This document shows positions 17,429-27,507 of a DNA stretch of 64,000 nt, in pieces. The stretch spans positions 992,001 to 1,056,000 of the forward strand of contig NZ_CP027116.1 in the NCBI RefSeq assembly GCF_003431975.1, given 5' to 3'. Within the stretch, counting starts at the first letter, position 1; each line of letters opens with the position of its first letter. Made by a program: the position numbers and the translations under genes. The notes below the pieces were generated by a model. That model saw nothing but the letters and a program-made list of their open reading frames with translations. It had not been told where the DNA came from and made no database searches. Source of the DNA: Bacillus pumilus. GTDB taxonomy: Bacteria > Bacillota > Bacilli > Bacillales > Bacillaceae.

Positions 17429-19564
17429 TTGAAGAAAAAGAAGATAATCATTCCATTAGTCATTGCAGGAAGTACCATCGTACTTTCATTTATTGGCTAT
17501 CTGACCATTTTATTTTTAGGACATTATGTCATAGATGAAAAGAAGCTTGTTTTTCACGCTTCCTCCCAAATCATTGATCAAAATGGAAAAGAACTCACAA
17601 CGATGTATTCGGAAAATCGGGACCCCGTGTCATTAAAGGAGGTACCTGATAAAGTAGCGAAAGCTTTTGTGGCTGTCGAGGACAAACGGTTTTATGAGCA
17701 TCATGGTATTGATGCACAGTCAATTTCAAGGGCGGTGTATCGAGATATATTAGCAGGAGGAAAGGTAGAAGGCGGCAGTACAATCACCCAGCAGCTTGCA
17801 AAAAATATTTTTCTCACAAATGACAAAACCTTTCTGCGAAAAACAAAAGAAGTCATTATTGCGATTAATTTAGAAAGAGATTATTCAAAGGATAAACTAC
17901 TCGAGATGTATTTGAATCAGCTTTACTTCGGTCATGGTGTCTACGGTATTCAGGCTGCAGCCAACTATTACTTTAGTAAAGACGTGAAAGATTTAACAGT
18001 CAGCGAAGGAGCTACACTCGCTGCGATGCCAAAAGCCCCATCAACTTATTCGCCTGTTTTACATCCAGATAAAAATAAACAAAGGCGGGACACCATCCTT
18101 AATTTAATGAATGAACAAGGATATTTATCTTCAACAGAAACAGTAGAAGCAAAAGGGAGAACACTAGGGATTCATTTGAAAAAGAAATCAGAAACACCTT
18201 GGGTGGACAGCTATGTCGATCTCATCATTAAGGAAGCAGAATCAGAGTATGCGATTTCTCATGAACAATTGCTTCAAGGCGGCTATACGATCACAGTTCC
18301 AATCGATATGAATTTGCAAAAGGTTACCTATGATGCGATGAAAAACAATCGTTATTTCCCGGGAAAAAGCGGGTCACCTGAAAGCAGCGCCGTCTTTATT
18401 GATAACGAGTCTGGCGGAGTAAAAGCAGCGATCGGAGGGCGAGAATATCAGGCAAGAGGCTATAACAGAGTGACTGCTGTTAGACAGCCTGGATCTGTTT
18501 TCAAGCCGATTGCTGTATATGGTCCGGCGATGCAGGAGAAAAAATTCAGACCTTATTCACTGCTTGAAGACAAGGAAAAAAGCTATGACGGCTATTCTCC
18601 AAAGAATTACGATGGGCAGTATGAAGGCAAAGTTACAATGGTGGATGCCCTTATGAAAAGTAAAAATACAGCTGCGGTTTGGACATTAAGTCAGCTGGGC
18701 ATTGGTACCTCGAAATCATATCTCGAGAAAATGGGAATGGATATTTCGGATCAAGGACTTGCCATGGCGCTTGGCGGCTTAGAAAAAGGGGTTTCGCCAC
18801 TTCAAATCGCAGGAGCTTTCCACACATTTGCAAATGAAGGCGAATATAAAAAGCCTTTCTTCATTCAAAAGATCACCAATGATGAAGGAGAAACGGTAGA
18901 GAAGAATCGCAATAAGTCAGAACGAGTGTTTAGCGTACAGAATGCTTGGAATATGACGAGAATGCTGCAGCAAGTCGTCAAAGGCGGAACAGCCCAGAGC
19001 GGTTCATATGCTGGCGATTTAGCAGGTAAAACAGGTACGACCACATATTCGGGTGTGAAAGGTGCAACAAAAGATGCTTGGTTTGCCGGCTATACGCCAA
19101 GTACAACGGGTGCGATTTGGATGGGGTATGACAAAACGGATAACAGTCACTATTTAACTGGCGGTAGTCAATATCCAGTGCAGCTGTTTAAAGATATTTT
19201 AACGGCAGCTCACATCACCAATGAAACGTTTGAAAAACCAGAGGGAATTAAAGAACTTCAATCGCCAATCCATTTAGAGGAACTTTCAGGTTTTGAAGCC
19301 CGCTATGCGTTTAAGATCAAAGGGTTATTTACATTAGAACTGTCTTGGGACAAGCAAGAGGATAAACGGGTTGAATATCGCATTTATGAAAAGAGAAATG
19401 GAAGCGAGACGCTGATCGATTCAGTAACAGGAATGGGCAGCTACACAATGCCATATGCGAATGTGTTTTCAGATGCACAGTATAAGGTTGTTCCATATAA
19501 TACCCAAACACAAGAAGAAGGCGAAGGCAGTCCGTATGTCAAGCCAGAGGCTTTTGGACGTTAA
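17429..19564 (+). CDS. pbpF: Class A penicillin-binding protein PbpF
   Basis: 711 residues (B. subtilis PbpF about 714), from a TTG start. One N-terminal membrane anchor (residues 6-33) is followed by the glycosyltransferase domain (EDKRFYEHHG, GGSTITQQLAKN) and the transpeptidase domain with the active-site SVFK at Ser356, SKN, and KTGTT. It polymerises and cross-links peptidoglycan outside the membrane and is linked to spore formation in B. subtilis. Both catalytic domains look complete. Confidence 0.95.
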   Translation: MKKKKIIIPLVIAGSTIVLSFIGYLTILFLGHYVIDEKKLVFHASSQIIDQNGKELTTMYSENRDPVSLKEVPDKVAKAFVAVEDKRFYEHHGIDAQSISRAVYRDILAGGKVEGGSTITQQLAKNIFLTNDKTFLRKTKEVIIAINLERDYSKDKLLEMYLNQLYFGHGVYGIQAAANYYFSKDVKDLTVSEGATLAAMPKAPSTYSPVLHPDKNKQRRDTILNLMNEQGYLSSTETVEAKGRTLGIHLKKKSETPWVDSYVDLIIKEAESEYAISHEQLLQGGYTITVPIDMNLQKVTYDAMKNNRYFPGKSGSPESSAVFIDNESGGVKAAIGGREYQARGYNRVTAVRQPGSVFKPIAVYGPAMQEKKFRPYSLLEDKEKSYDGYSPKNYDGQYEGKVTMVDALMKSKNTAAVWTLSQLGIGTSKSYLEKMGMDISDQGLAMALGGLEKGVSPLQIAGAFHTFANEGEYKKPFFIQKITNDEGETVEKNRNKSERVFSVQNAWNMTRMLQQVVKGGTAQSGSYAGDLAGKTGTTTYSGVKGATKDAWFAGYTPSTTGAIWMGYDKTDNSHYLTGGSQYPVQLFKDILTAAHITNETFEKPEGIKELQSPIHLEELSGFEARYAFKIKGLFTLELSWDKQEDKRVEYRIYEKRNGSETLIDSVTGMGSYTMPYANVFSDAQYKVVPYNTQTQEEGEGSPYVKPEAFGR

Positions 19565-19688
19565 TATTCGGCGATTTTTTGAACATTGAGCCGCTTTAGT
19601 ATACCGTACCTTGAAAAAGCGGTATAGTAAAAGCAGTGTTTGAGCCTTATACAAAGAGAGTGTAAGGCGAAAGGTGGAATGAAAGGTA

Positions 19689-20747
19689 ATGGGAAAAACG
19701 AAAGGTTTTAATGACACGTTCTTAAAGGCGTGCAAAGGGGAAAAAACAGACCATGTACCAGTTTGGTATATGAGGCAGGCAGGACGCTCGCAGCCTGAAT
19801 ATCGTGCCCTTAAAGAAAAATATGGGCTATTTGAAATTACGCATCAGCCAGAGCTATGTGCTTATGTAACAAGACTTCCTGTAGAGCAATATGGTGTAGA
19901 TGCCGCGATTTTATATAAAGATATTATGACCCCGCTTCCCGCTATTGGAGTGGACGTTGAAATTAAAAATGGAATTGGACCTGTCATTGATTCACCGATT
20001 CGGACAAAAGCAGATATCGAACGTCTTGGGGAACTTCATCCAGAAGAGGACCTTCCATATGTGCTTGATACCATTCAGCTTTTAACGAAGGAACAGCTGA
20101 ATGTACCGCTCATCGGTTTTGCCGGTGCTCCATTTACGATGGCAAGCTATATGATTGAAGGCGGTCCATCTAAAAACTATCATAAAACAAAAGCGCTGAT
20201 GTACAGTGAGCCTGAGACATGGATGCTGCTCATGAACAAATTAGCTGATATGACGATCACGTACATACGTGCGCAAGTTAAAGCTGGGGTCCGTGCATTT
20301 CAAATCTTCGACTCATGGGTTGGCGCTTTAAATGCAGCAGATTATCGGACATTCATTAAACCTGTTATGCAGCGAATTTTCACAGAATTGAAGAGTGAAA
20401 ATGTACCAATGATCATGTACGGAGTTGGTGCTAGCCATTTAGTGAAAGATTGGCATGACCTCCCGCTTGATGTTGTTGGGCTAGATTGGCGTATGAGTGT
20501 AGATGAAGCGCGAAAAGAAGGGCTTACAAAAACGTTACAAGGGAATCTTGATCCAACGATTTTACTTTCTCCTTGGGAAGTCATTGAGGAAAGAGCAAAA
20601 GAGATTTTAGATCAAGGGATGAAATCGGGTCACTTTATCTTTAACTTAGGTCATGGGGTCTTTCCTGATGTTTCACCAGATACGTTAAAGAAGCTGACTG
20701 ATTTTATTCACGACTATTCAGCTAAACATAAAAAATCATCCATCTAG
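19689..20747 (+). CDS. hemE: Uroporphyrinogen decarboxylase HemE
   Basis: 352 residues with the family start [17 protein letters not shown] and the second signature near [17 protein letters not shown]. It converts uroporphyrinogen III to coproporphyrinogen III. First gene of the hemE-hemH-hemY operon. The 124 bases before it contain imperfect inverted repeats (CCGCTTT / AAAGCGG), but I see no clear promoter. Confidence 0.97.
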   Translation: MGKTKGFNDTFLKACKGEKTDHVPVWYMRQAGRSQPEYRALKEKYGLFEITHQPELCAYVTRLPVEQYGVDAAILYKDIMTPLPAIGVDVEIKNGIGPVIDSPIRTKADIERLGELHPEEDLPYVLDTIQLLTKEQLNVPLIGFAGAPFTMASYMIEGGPSKNYHKTKALMYSEPETWMLLMNKLADMTITYIRAQVKAGVRAFQIFDSWVGALNAADYRTFIKPVMQRIFTELKSENVPMIMYGVGASHLVKDWHDLPLDVVGLDWRMSVDEARKEGLTKTLQGNLDPTILLSPWEVIEERAKEILDQGMKSGHFIFNLGHGVFPDVSPDTLKKLTDFIHDYSAKHKKSSI

Positions 20748-20779
20748 ACTATTTCAACTGATCTGAAGGAGTGTTGGTT

Positions 20780-21718
20780 GTGGAGAAAAAGAAAATGGGG
20801 CTTCTTGTCATGGCATATGGCACCCCATATAAAGAAGAAGACATTGAGCGTTATTATACACATATTCGCAGAGGCAGAAAGCCGGAGCCAGAGATGCTGC
20901 AAGATTTAAAGGATCGCTACAAAGCAATTGGCGGTATTTCTCCTTTATCAAAAATTACAGAGCAGCAGGCAAACGGTTTGTGTGATCACTTGAATGACAT
21001 TCAAGACGACATTGAATTTCATGTCTACATTGGCTTAAAACATATTGAGCCTTTCATTGAGGACGCAGTTGCTGACATGCACAAGGACGGCATTACAGAA
21101 GCTGTGAGTATCGTCCTTGCGCCGCATTTTTCAACCTTTAGTGTGAAATCGTATAACAAACGTGCACAAGATGAGGCAGACAAGCTCGGTAATCTACAAA
21201 TTACGTCTGTTGAAAGCTGGTACGATGAGCCGAAGTTTGTGGACTATTGGGTGAAGCAAGTAAAAGATACGTATGCATCAATGAGTCAAGACGAAAGAGA
21301 TTCGGCCGTACTTATTGTGTCTGCACATAGTCTGCCTGAAAAAATTATCGCAGCAGGAGACCCATATTCTGATCAGCTCGCACAATCTGCCAAAATGATT
21401 GCAGAAGGTGCAGGAATTGAACACTATGAAATTGGCTGGCAAAGTGAAGGCAACACGCCGGATCCATGGCTTGGACCAGACGTTCAAGACTTAACGAGGG
21501 ACTTATTTGAACAAAAAGGCTATCAAACATTCGTGTATGTGCCTGTAGGTTTTGTTGCTGATCATCTTGAAGTGTTATACGACAACGACTACGAATGTAA
21601 AGTCGTGACAGATGAAATTGGTGCTGCCTATTATCGTCCAGAGATGCCAAATGCGAAACCAGCATTTATTGATGCTCTGGCAGCAGTTGTTTTAAAGAAG
21701 CTTGACCATAGCAAGTAA
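20780..21718 (+). CDS. hemH: Coproporphyrin III ferrochelatase HemH (CpfC)
   Basis: 312 residues from GTG 20780, chosen because AAGGAG lies eight bases upstream and the protein then starts MEKKKMGLL like B. subtilis HemH (310). The iron-site His-Glu framework is in VSAHSLPEK and [15 protein letters not shown]. In Gram-positives it inserts iron into coproporphyrin III. It follows hemE by 32 bases and its end lies 22 bases before the hemY start. Confidence 0.96.
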   Translation: MEKKKMGLLVMAYGTPYKEEDIERYYTHIRRGRKPEPEMLQDLKDRYKAIGGISPLSKITEQQANGLCDHLNDIQDDIEFHVYIGLKHIEPFIEDAVADMHKDGITEAVSIVLAPHFSTFSVKSYNKRAQDEADKLGNLQITSVESWYDEPKFVDYWVKQVKDTYASMSQDERDSAVLIVSAHSLPEKIIAAGDPYSDQLAQSAKMIAEGAGIEHYEIGWQSEGNTPDPWLGPDVQDLTRDLFEQKGYQTFVYVPVGFVADHLEVLYDNDYECKVVTDEIGAAYYRPEMPNAKPAFIDALAAVVLKKLDHSK

Positions 21719-21740
21719 TTATATAAAAGAAGGCGATCCT

Positions 21741-23153
21741 ATGCATGACAATCAAAAACACCTTGTCATCATTGGCGGTGGCATCACTGGTTTAGCCGCC
21801 GCCTTCTATTTGGAAAAGGAAGTCGAAGAAAAAGGTCTTCCGATTCAAATATCTCTGATTGAAGCGAGCCCTAGGCTAGGTGGAAAAATACAAACATTAT
21901 ATAAAGACGGCTATATCATTGAACGTGGACCCGATTCATTTTTAGAACGAAAGGTTAGCGGACCACAGCTCGCAAAGGATGTCGGTCTATCCGATCAGCT
22001 CGTCAATAATGAAACTGGGCAAGCGTATGTACTTGTCAATGAAACCCTTCACCCAATGCCAAAGGGTGCTGTGATGGGTATTCCAACTCAAATCAGCCCA
22101 TTCATTACAACTGGTCTTTTTTCAGTTGCAGGAAAAGCGAGAGCAGCAATGGATTTCGTGTTGCCAAAAAGCAAGCAGACGGAAGATCAGTCGCTTGGTG
22201 AATTTTTTAGAAGACGTGTAGGGGATGAGGTCGTTGAGAATTTAATCGAGCCTCTTCTATCAGGCATTTACGCAGGTGACATCGACCGCCTGAGCTTAAT
22301 GTCCACCTTCCCGCAGTTTTATCAAACGGAACAGCAGCATCGCAGTTTGATTCTTGGGATGAAAAAATCACAGCAGCATGCGAAAGCGCAGCAAGTGACT
22401 GCGAAAAAACAAGGACAGTTCCAAACGATCAATCAAGGACTGCAAGCACTTGTGGAAGCAGTAGAAAGTAAACTCAAGCTGACAACAGTGTATAAAGGAA
22501 CAAAAGTGAAACAGATTGAAAAAGCGGATGGAGGCTACGGCGTGCAATTAGACAGCGGTCAAACACTTTTTACCGATTCAGCTATAGTCACGACGCCGCA
22601 TCAATCGATCTACTCCATGTTTCCAAAAGACGCAGGGCTTGAGTATTTGCATGACATGACATCTACTTCCGTTGCAACAGTAGCACTTGGTTTTAAAGAA
22701 GAGGATGTTCATAATGAATATGATGGTACGGGTTTTGTCATCTCAAGAAACAGTGATTTCTCTATTACAGCCTGTACATGGACGAACAAAAAATGGCCGC
22801 ATACAGCTCCGAAAGGAAAAACGCTATTGCGTGCATATGTCGGAAAAGCTGGTGACGAATCGATTGTCGAGCAGTCAGACAGTCAAATCGTCAACATCGT
22901 ACTGGAAGATTTAAAGAAAATCATGGATATTAAAGCAGATCCAGAACTGACGACCGTCACTCGCTGGAAGACCAGCATGCCGCAATATCACGTCGGTCAT
23001 CAAAAAGCCATTTCGAACATGCGAGAAACGTTTAAGCAATCATATCCTGGTGTTTATATCACAGGTGCTGCTTTTGAAGGTGTTGGAATTCCTGATTGTA
23101 TTGATCAAGGAAAAGCTGCCATTTCAGAGGCTGTATCTTACCTATTTTCATAA
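21741..23153 (+). CDS. hemY: Coproporphyrinogen III oxidase HemY (CgoX)
   Basis: 470 residues from ATG 21741, the same length as B. subtilis HemY; an in-frame upstream ATG inside hemH has no ribosome site. The FAD-binding GGGITGLAAA lies near residue 12, and the C-terminal GVGIPDCIDQGKAA is typical. It oxidises coproporphyrinogen III to coproporphyrin III, the substrate of HemH. Confidence 0.96.
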   Translation: MHDNQKHLVIIGGGITGLAAAFYLEKEVEEKGLPIQISLIEASPRLGGKIQTLYKDGYIIERGPDSFLERKVSGPQLAKDVGLSDQLVNNETGQAYVLVNETLHPMPKGAVMGIPTQISPFITTGLFSVAGKARAAMDFVLPKSKQTEDQSLGEFFRRRVGDEVVENLIEPLLSGIYAGDIDRLSLMSTFPQFYQTEQQHRSLILGMKKSQQHAKAQQVTAKKQGQFQTINQGLQALVEAVESKLKLTTVYKGTKVKQIEKADGGYGVQLDSGQTLFTDSAIVTTPHQSIYSMFPKDAGLEYLHDMTSTSVATVALGFKEEDVHNEYDGTGFVISRNSDFSITACTWTNKKWPHTAPKGKTLLRAYVGKAGDESIVEQSDSQIVNIVLEDLKKIMDIKADPELTTVTRWKTSMPQYHVGHQKAISNMRETFKQSYPGVYITGAAFEGVGIPDCIDQGKAAISEAVSYLFS

Positions 23154-23158
23154 AAAAA

Positions 23159-23193
23159 CAACTCCCTTTTCTAGTATGGAAAGGGAGTTTTTC
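23159..23193 (+). terminator. Terminator of the hemEHY operon
   Basis: AACTCCCTTTT / GGAAAGGGAGTT stem followed by five T. Confidence 0.85.
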
Positions 23194-23244
23194 GTGTTCG
23201 AATGATTCAAAAAGAGTTGTGCATGATAAAAAGAAACAAAGTTG

Positions 23245-23274
23245 TTGCATCCATCGAAAAGGATGTGGTATATT
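23245..23274 (+). promoter_or_regulatory. Promoter of yhgD
   Basis: TTGCAT (23245-23250), an 18-base spacer ending TGG, and TATATT (23269-23274), so an extended -10 is present. The YhgD operator starts 13 bases downstream of the -10. Confidence 0.6.
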
Positions 23275-23287
23275 ACTTTCTGTACTT

Positions 23288-23314
23288 AATGACCAAAACG
23301 TTCAAATAGTCATT
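23288..23314 (+). promoter_or_regulatory. YhgD operator site 1
   Basis: A 27-base palindrome AATGACC-N13-AGTCATT sits between the yhgD promoter and its start codon. The same arms at the same spacing occur before yhgE. Confidence 0.65.
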
Positions 23315-23328
23315 TCAGGAGTGAGATC

Positions 23329-23907
23329 ATGAGTGTTGATAGGAGACAAATGATTTTAGATGGTGCGACAAAGGCATTTACTCAATTCGGGTATAAAGCG
23401 ACCACAATGGATCTTGTGGCGAAGCTGGCCAATGTCGGAAAAGGAACTATTTATACCTTTTTCAAAAACAAAGAAGAGTTGTTTGATGAAATTTTCACAT
23501 CACTGTTACTAGAGATGAGGGAAATTGCGGATGAGGCAATTGATGAGAAGAATAGTTTCTCTGAAAACCTTCACTCAGCACTCTTTGCCATATTAGAATT
23601 TCGAAAAAACCACCAGCTCACAATTAAGATTTTTCAGGAAAATGCAGAGCTTGGCACGTCAGCAGTCAGGGAAATGATCGAGAAGATGGAGCAGATGATC
23701 ATTCGCTATATCAAAATGAAAGTACAAGAAGCGATGGAGAAAGGCGATATTAAACCTTGTGATCCTGAATTGACTGCCTTTGTGATGGTGAAACTATATA
23801 TTGCACTGATTTTTGACTGGGAAAAGCGATACGAGCCTTTAACAAAAGAAGAAGTGGCTGAATCGCTGGAGCTTTATGTACTAAAAGGGCTTTCTGCAAC
23901 AACATAA
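23329..23907 (+). CDS. yhgD: TetR family regulator YhgD
   Basis: 192 residues. The N-terminal TetR helix-turn-helix (about 10-55) contains TMDLVAKLANVGKGTIYTFF, and the C-terminal half is a helical ligand and dimer domain. It is followed by yhgE. Identical-spacing palindromes before both genes indicate that it represses itself and yhgE. The inducer is unknown. Confidence 0.9.
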   Translation: MSVDRRQMILDGATKAFTQFGYKATTMDLVAKLANVGKGTIYTFFKNKEELFDEIFTSLLLEMREIADEAIDEKNSFSENLHSALFAILEFRKNHQLTIKIFQENAELGTSAVREMIEKMEQMIIRYIKMKVQEAMEKGDIKPCDPELTAFVMVKLYIALIFDWEKRYEPLTKEEVAESLELYVLKGLSATT

Positions 23908-23922
23908 TTTTTTTTGAGTTCA

Positions 23923-23949
23923 AATGACCAAATTTTATATTTAGTCATT
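23923..23949 (+). promoter_or_regulatory. YhgD operator site 2, upstream of yhgE
   Basis: AATGACC-N13-AGTCATT, with the same arms and spacing as site 1, 22 bases before the yhgE start. Confidence 0.65.
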
Positions 23950-23971
23950 CATCTATGGGAGGAAAACAGCA

Positions 23972-26281
23972 ATGAATTTAATTCGGAATCAATGGAAAGA
24001 CATTGTGACGAGCAAAAAACTACTGATCCCGATTTTAGCTGTCTTATTTATTCCACTGATTTATAGTGGTGTATTTTTAAAGGCGTATTGGGATCCATAT
24101 GGTACAGTTGATCAATTACCTGTAGCGGTTGTCAACTTGGATGAAGGTAGTCATTATGACGGCAAAAACCTTCAAGTGGGCGATGATTTAGTGAAGGAAT
24201 TGAAAAAGAACGATAATTTTAAATGGCACTTTGTTAATAGTGAAGAAAAGGCCATCAAGGGATTAAATAACGAGGACTATTATCTCGTTGTCGAGATTCC
24301 AAAAGATTTCTCGAAAAATGCGAGTACAGTGCTAGACAAACATCCGAAAAAATCGAATCTGAAATATTATACGAATCCAGGCGCAAACTATGCTGCGTCA
24401 CAAATTGCGAATAATGCCATTATCAAATTAAAAGATTCGGTTTCAAAGGAAGTCACAGAAAATTATGCAGAGGTCATCTTTGATAACTTCAAAACGATTG
24501 CCAAAGGGTTAGATCAAGCAAGCGATGGTGCGAAGAAAATTGATGACGGAACAAAAAGCGCAAAAGATGGCAGTCAAAAGTTAAAAGACAATCTGGCGAA
24601 ATTGGCTGAAGGTACGTTAACCTATAGCGAAGGTGTTCATCAGTTCGCAGGGAAAATGGGTGAACTGAACACAGGCATACAGTCTTTAGACAGTGGACTT
24701 GGTCAGCTTTTAACAGGCTATCAAACCATTGATCAGAAATTTGGAGAGCTTGGTTCAGGAATTGATACATTAACCGAAGGATTAAACACAAGCCGAGAAG
24801 GACATCAGCAGCTCGCTTCTAAAATGCCGCAATTCACAGCAGGCATTGAACAGCTAAACAACAAAGCACAATCCTTTTCAGAAAAAATTGCAGCAGTGGA
24901 AAAAGTCTTATCGTCACCAGAATTAGCGAATCTTGAAAAGATGGCGCCTAAACTCGATCAGGTGAAAAAAGACGCAAAAACATTCAGTACAAAACTTGCT
25001 TCATTAAAAGAGGCATTATCGAATCGAGATGCTAAAGTAAAAAGCATTATTCAAAACAGCTCCATGACAGATGAAGAGAAAAAGGCGGCAATGGATCAGC
25101 TTAATAGTCTGCCTACAATTGAACTGCCTGATCTGTCTGGACTCGAACAAAGCTTAGCAGCCTTGCAGGAACTGCCTGATGCAAGTGAGGTTCAATCTGC
25201 GGTAGCTTCGGCAAAAGAACAGCTGCAGCAAGTCAAACAGCTGCCTAAGAAAACAGAACAGCTGTATACATCTACAGTCGCAATACAAAATGCAATCGAC
25301 CAAATGACATCTGGTACGAATAAATTATATCAAGGAGCGTTAAAGCTTCAAACAGGTCAAGGCCAATTACAAGATGGTCTGCAAACAGCAAATGGAAAGC
25401 TTGATACGGCGAAAAGCGGAGCGGATAAGCTTGCAAATGGATCAAGCCAGCTGAGCGCAGCGTTAAATAAGCTGGAAAGTGGTTCAACAAGTATCCAAAG
25501 CAATACATCTAAGCTTGCCGAAGGCTCAAAATCGCTTGATAAAGGATTGGGAGATTTAAAGAGCGGTACAGGGAAGCTGTCTAACAAATTGAAAAGCGCC
25601 GCTGATGACACAGGAGAAATTGACGCGGGGCAAGACAATTACAATATGATTGCAAATCCAGTGAAAACAGAAAATGATACAGCGAAAAAGATTGATAATT
25701 ATGGAACAGGACTCACGCCGTATATTTTATCGATGGGACTCTTTGTTGGGGCTCTCATGCTCACCGTTGTCTTCCCAATGAAAGACCCCGCCGGACGACC
25801 TAGAAATGCGTTTGAATGGTTTGTCAGCAAATATAGTGTGCTCCTGCTTGTTGGTATCCTGCAAGCAGTCATTGCAAGCTCCATGCTCATCTTTGGGCTT
25901 GGTCTTGAGGTAGAAAGCCTCTGGCGCTTCTATCTCTTTGCGATCATTGTCAGCTTGACATTCTTAGCAATTATTCAGCTTCTAGCAACAACAATGGGGA
26001 ACCCGGGACGCTTCATTGCCGTCATTATCTTGGTTCTTCAGCTCGCAGCAAGTGCTGGTACATTTCCACTCGAGCTTGTGCCGAAATTCTTCCAAGTCAT
26101 TCATAGTCTGCTGCCAATGACGTATACCATCAATGGCTTTAGAACGATCATTGCAAGCGGTGATGACAGTTATTTATGGCACCAAGCAGCGATTTTAGGA
26201 ACAGTTGCAATCATCATGATGGCCGCAACTACCGCATACTTTGCTTGGAACGTAAGAAAAATGAAACAAGAAGAAGCTTAA
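23972..26281 (+). CDS. yhgE: YhgE/Pip family membrane protein (ABC-2-like exporter domain)
   Basis: 769 residues. One N-terminal membrane segment (about 15-35) is followed by a ~530-residue outside region made of repeated helices (DGTKSAKDGSQKL, SGADKLANGSSQL and similar), then five or six C-terminal membrane segments (about 580-760). This is the YhgE/Pip layout, also seen in phage infection proteins and ESX-linked exporters. Control by the adjacent TetR protein suggests an inducible export role. The substrate is unknown. Confidence 0.88.
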   Translation: MNLIRNQWKDIVTSKKLLIPILAVLFIPLIYSGVFLKAYWDPYGTVDQLPVAVVNLDEGSHYDGKNLQVGDDLVKELKKNDNFKWHFVNSEEKAIKGLNNEDYYLVVEIPKDFSKNASTVLDKHPKKSNLKYYTNPGANYAASQIANNAIIKLKDSVSKEVTENYAEVIFDNFKTIAKGLDQASDGAKKIDDGTKSAKDGSQKLKDNLAKLAEGTLTYSEGVHQFAGKMGELNTGIQSLDSGLGQLLTGYQTIDQKFGELGSGIDTLTEGLNTSREGHQQLASKMPQFTAGIEQLNNKAQSFSEKIAAVEKVLSSPELANLEKMAPKLDQVKKDAKTFSTKLASLKEALSNRDAKVKSIIQNSSMTDEEKKAAMDQLNSLPTIELPDLSGLEQSLAALQELPDASEVQSAVASAKEQLQQVKQLPKKTEQLYTSTVAIQNAIDQMTSGTNKLYQGALKLQTGQGQLQDGLQTANGKLDTAKSGADKLANGSSQLSAALNKLESGSTSIQSNTSKLAEGSKSLDKGLGDLKSGTGKLSNKLKSAADDTGEIDAGQDNYNMIANPVKTENDTAKKIDNYGTGLTPYILSMGLFVGALMLTVVFPMKDPAGRPRNAFEWFVSKYSVLLLVGILQAVIASSMLIFGLGLEVESLWRFYLFAIIVSLTFLAIIQLLATTMGNPGRFIAVIILVLQLAASAGTFPLELVPKFFQVIHSLLPMTYTINGFRTIIASGDDSYLWHQAAILGTVAIIMMAATTAYFAWNVRKMKQEEA

Positions 26282-26287
26282 TCAATG

Positions 26288-26318
26288 AATCCTTTCTCTT
26301 CATAGAGAAAGGATTTTT
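26288..26318 (+). terminator. Terminator after yhgE
   Basis: AATCCTTTCTCT / AGAGAAAGGATT stem followed by six T. Confidence 0.85.
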
Positions 26319-26424
26319 TAGTAGAAATTAGACATCACGAACACGAAGCGATATATTTTAAGAAGAGATGCTGAAAAAGGCATACATGGTAGGAATTGCT
26401 TTCAGACAAAGGAGGAAATGCCGA

Positions 26425-27474
26425 ATGACAACTGAAATAAAAGAAACTGTGCAGCTAATTCAAAAGCTCGTCTCGATTCCAAGTCCATCAGGAAATACAG
26501 AAAAGGTAATCGGCTTTGTTGAACGTTTTTTACATGATTTGAATGTTGAGACAAAACGAAATCGAAAAGGCGGCTTAATTGCCACAATCAAAGGAACAAA
26601 TGACAAGGAACATCGTATGCTGACAGCACATGTCGATACGCTCGGTGCGATGGTAAAGGAAATTAAATCAAATGGGCGGCTGCGTCTTGCACTCATTGGC
26701 GGCTTTCAGTATAACTCGATCGAAGGCGAATATTGTGAAATTGAAACCGTATCAGGCCATACATACACAGGAACCATTCTGATGCATCAGACGTCAGTTC
26801 ATGTCTATGCGGATGCTGGAAAAGCAAAGCGAAACCAAGAGAATATGGAGATCCGTCTCGATGAAAAGGTGAAAGATGCAGACGATGTCAAAGCACTTGG
26901 CATTCAAGTAGGAGACTTTATCTCGTTTGACCCAAGAGTGGAAGTGACGTCTTCAGGTTTTATTAAATCAAGACATCTTGATGACAAGGCAAGCGTGGCG
27001 CTCCTGCTGCGACTTATTCACCGTATTCAAAAGGAAAACATCACATTGCCGCATACGACGCACTTCTTAATTTCTAATAATGAAGAGATTGGCTACGGAG
27101 GTAACTCCAACATTCCAGAAGAAACGGTGGAATACCTCGCTGTTGATATGGGGGCTATCGGCGATGGCCAATCGACAGATGAATACAGTGTATCTATTTG
27201 TGTGAAAGATTCAAGCGGTCCTTATCATTATGGATTACGCAAGCATTTAGCCGCATTAGCAGAAGAGAATCACATTGATTATCGTCTCGATATTTATCCT
27301 TATTACGGTTCTGATGCATCAGCAGCGATAAGAGCAGGGTATGATATTATTCATGGACTGATTGGCCCTGGCATAGATTCCTCGCATGCTTTTGAAAGAA
27401 CACATGAAGATTCTCTCGATCATACAGCGAATCTCCTTTATCACTATGTTCAATCAGCATTAATCAAGGCATAA
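26425..27474 (+). CDS. yhfE: M42 family aminopeptidase YhfE
   Basis: 349 residues from ATG 26425, with AAAGGAGG upstream (B. subtilis YhfE is about 346). Metal-binding residues typical of M42 are in TAHVDTLGAM, the DDKAS region and NNEEIGYGGNS. The family removes N-terminal residues, often Glu or Asp, as a large oligomer in the cytoplasm. Only yhfE of the yhgE-gltT interval of B. subtilis is present here; yhfA-D and yhfF are missing. Confidence 0.9.
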   Translation: MTTEIKETVQLIQKLVSIPSPSGNTEKVIGFVERFLHDLNVETKRNRKGGLIATIKGTNDKEHRMLTAHVDTLGAMVKEIKSNGRLRLALIGGFQYNSIEGEYCEIETVSGHTYTGTILMHQTSVHVYADAGKAKRNQENMEIRLDEKVKDADDVKALGIQVGDFISFDPRVEVTSSGFIKSRHLDDKASVALLLRLIHRIQKENITLPHTTHFLISNNEEIGYGGNSNIPEETVEYLAVDMGAIGDGQSTDEYSVSICVKDSSGPYHYGLRKHLAALAEENHIDYRLDIYPYYGSDASAAIRAGYDIIHGLIGPGIDSSHAFERTHEDSLDHTANLLYHYVQSALIKA

Positions 27475-27475
27475 A

Positions 27476-27506
27476 AAAAGAACCCCATCTATCGGGGTTC
27501 TTTTTG
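27476..27506. terminator. Bidirectional terminator between yhfE and gltT
   Basis: AAGAACCCC / GGGGTTCTT stem with A and T runs on both sides. Confidence 0.85.
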
Positions 27507-27507
27507 G

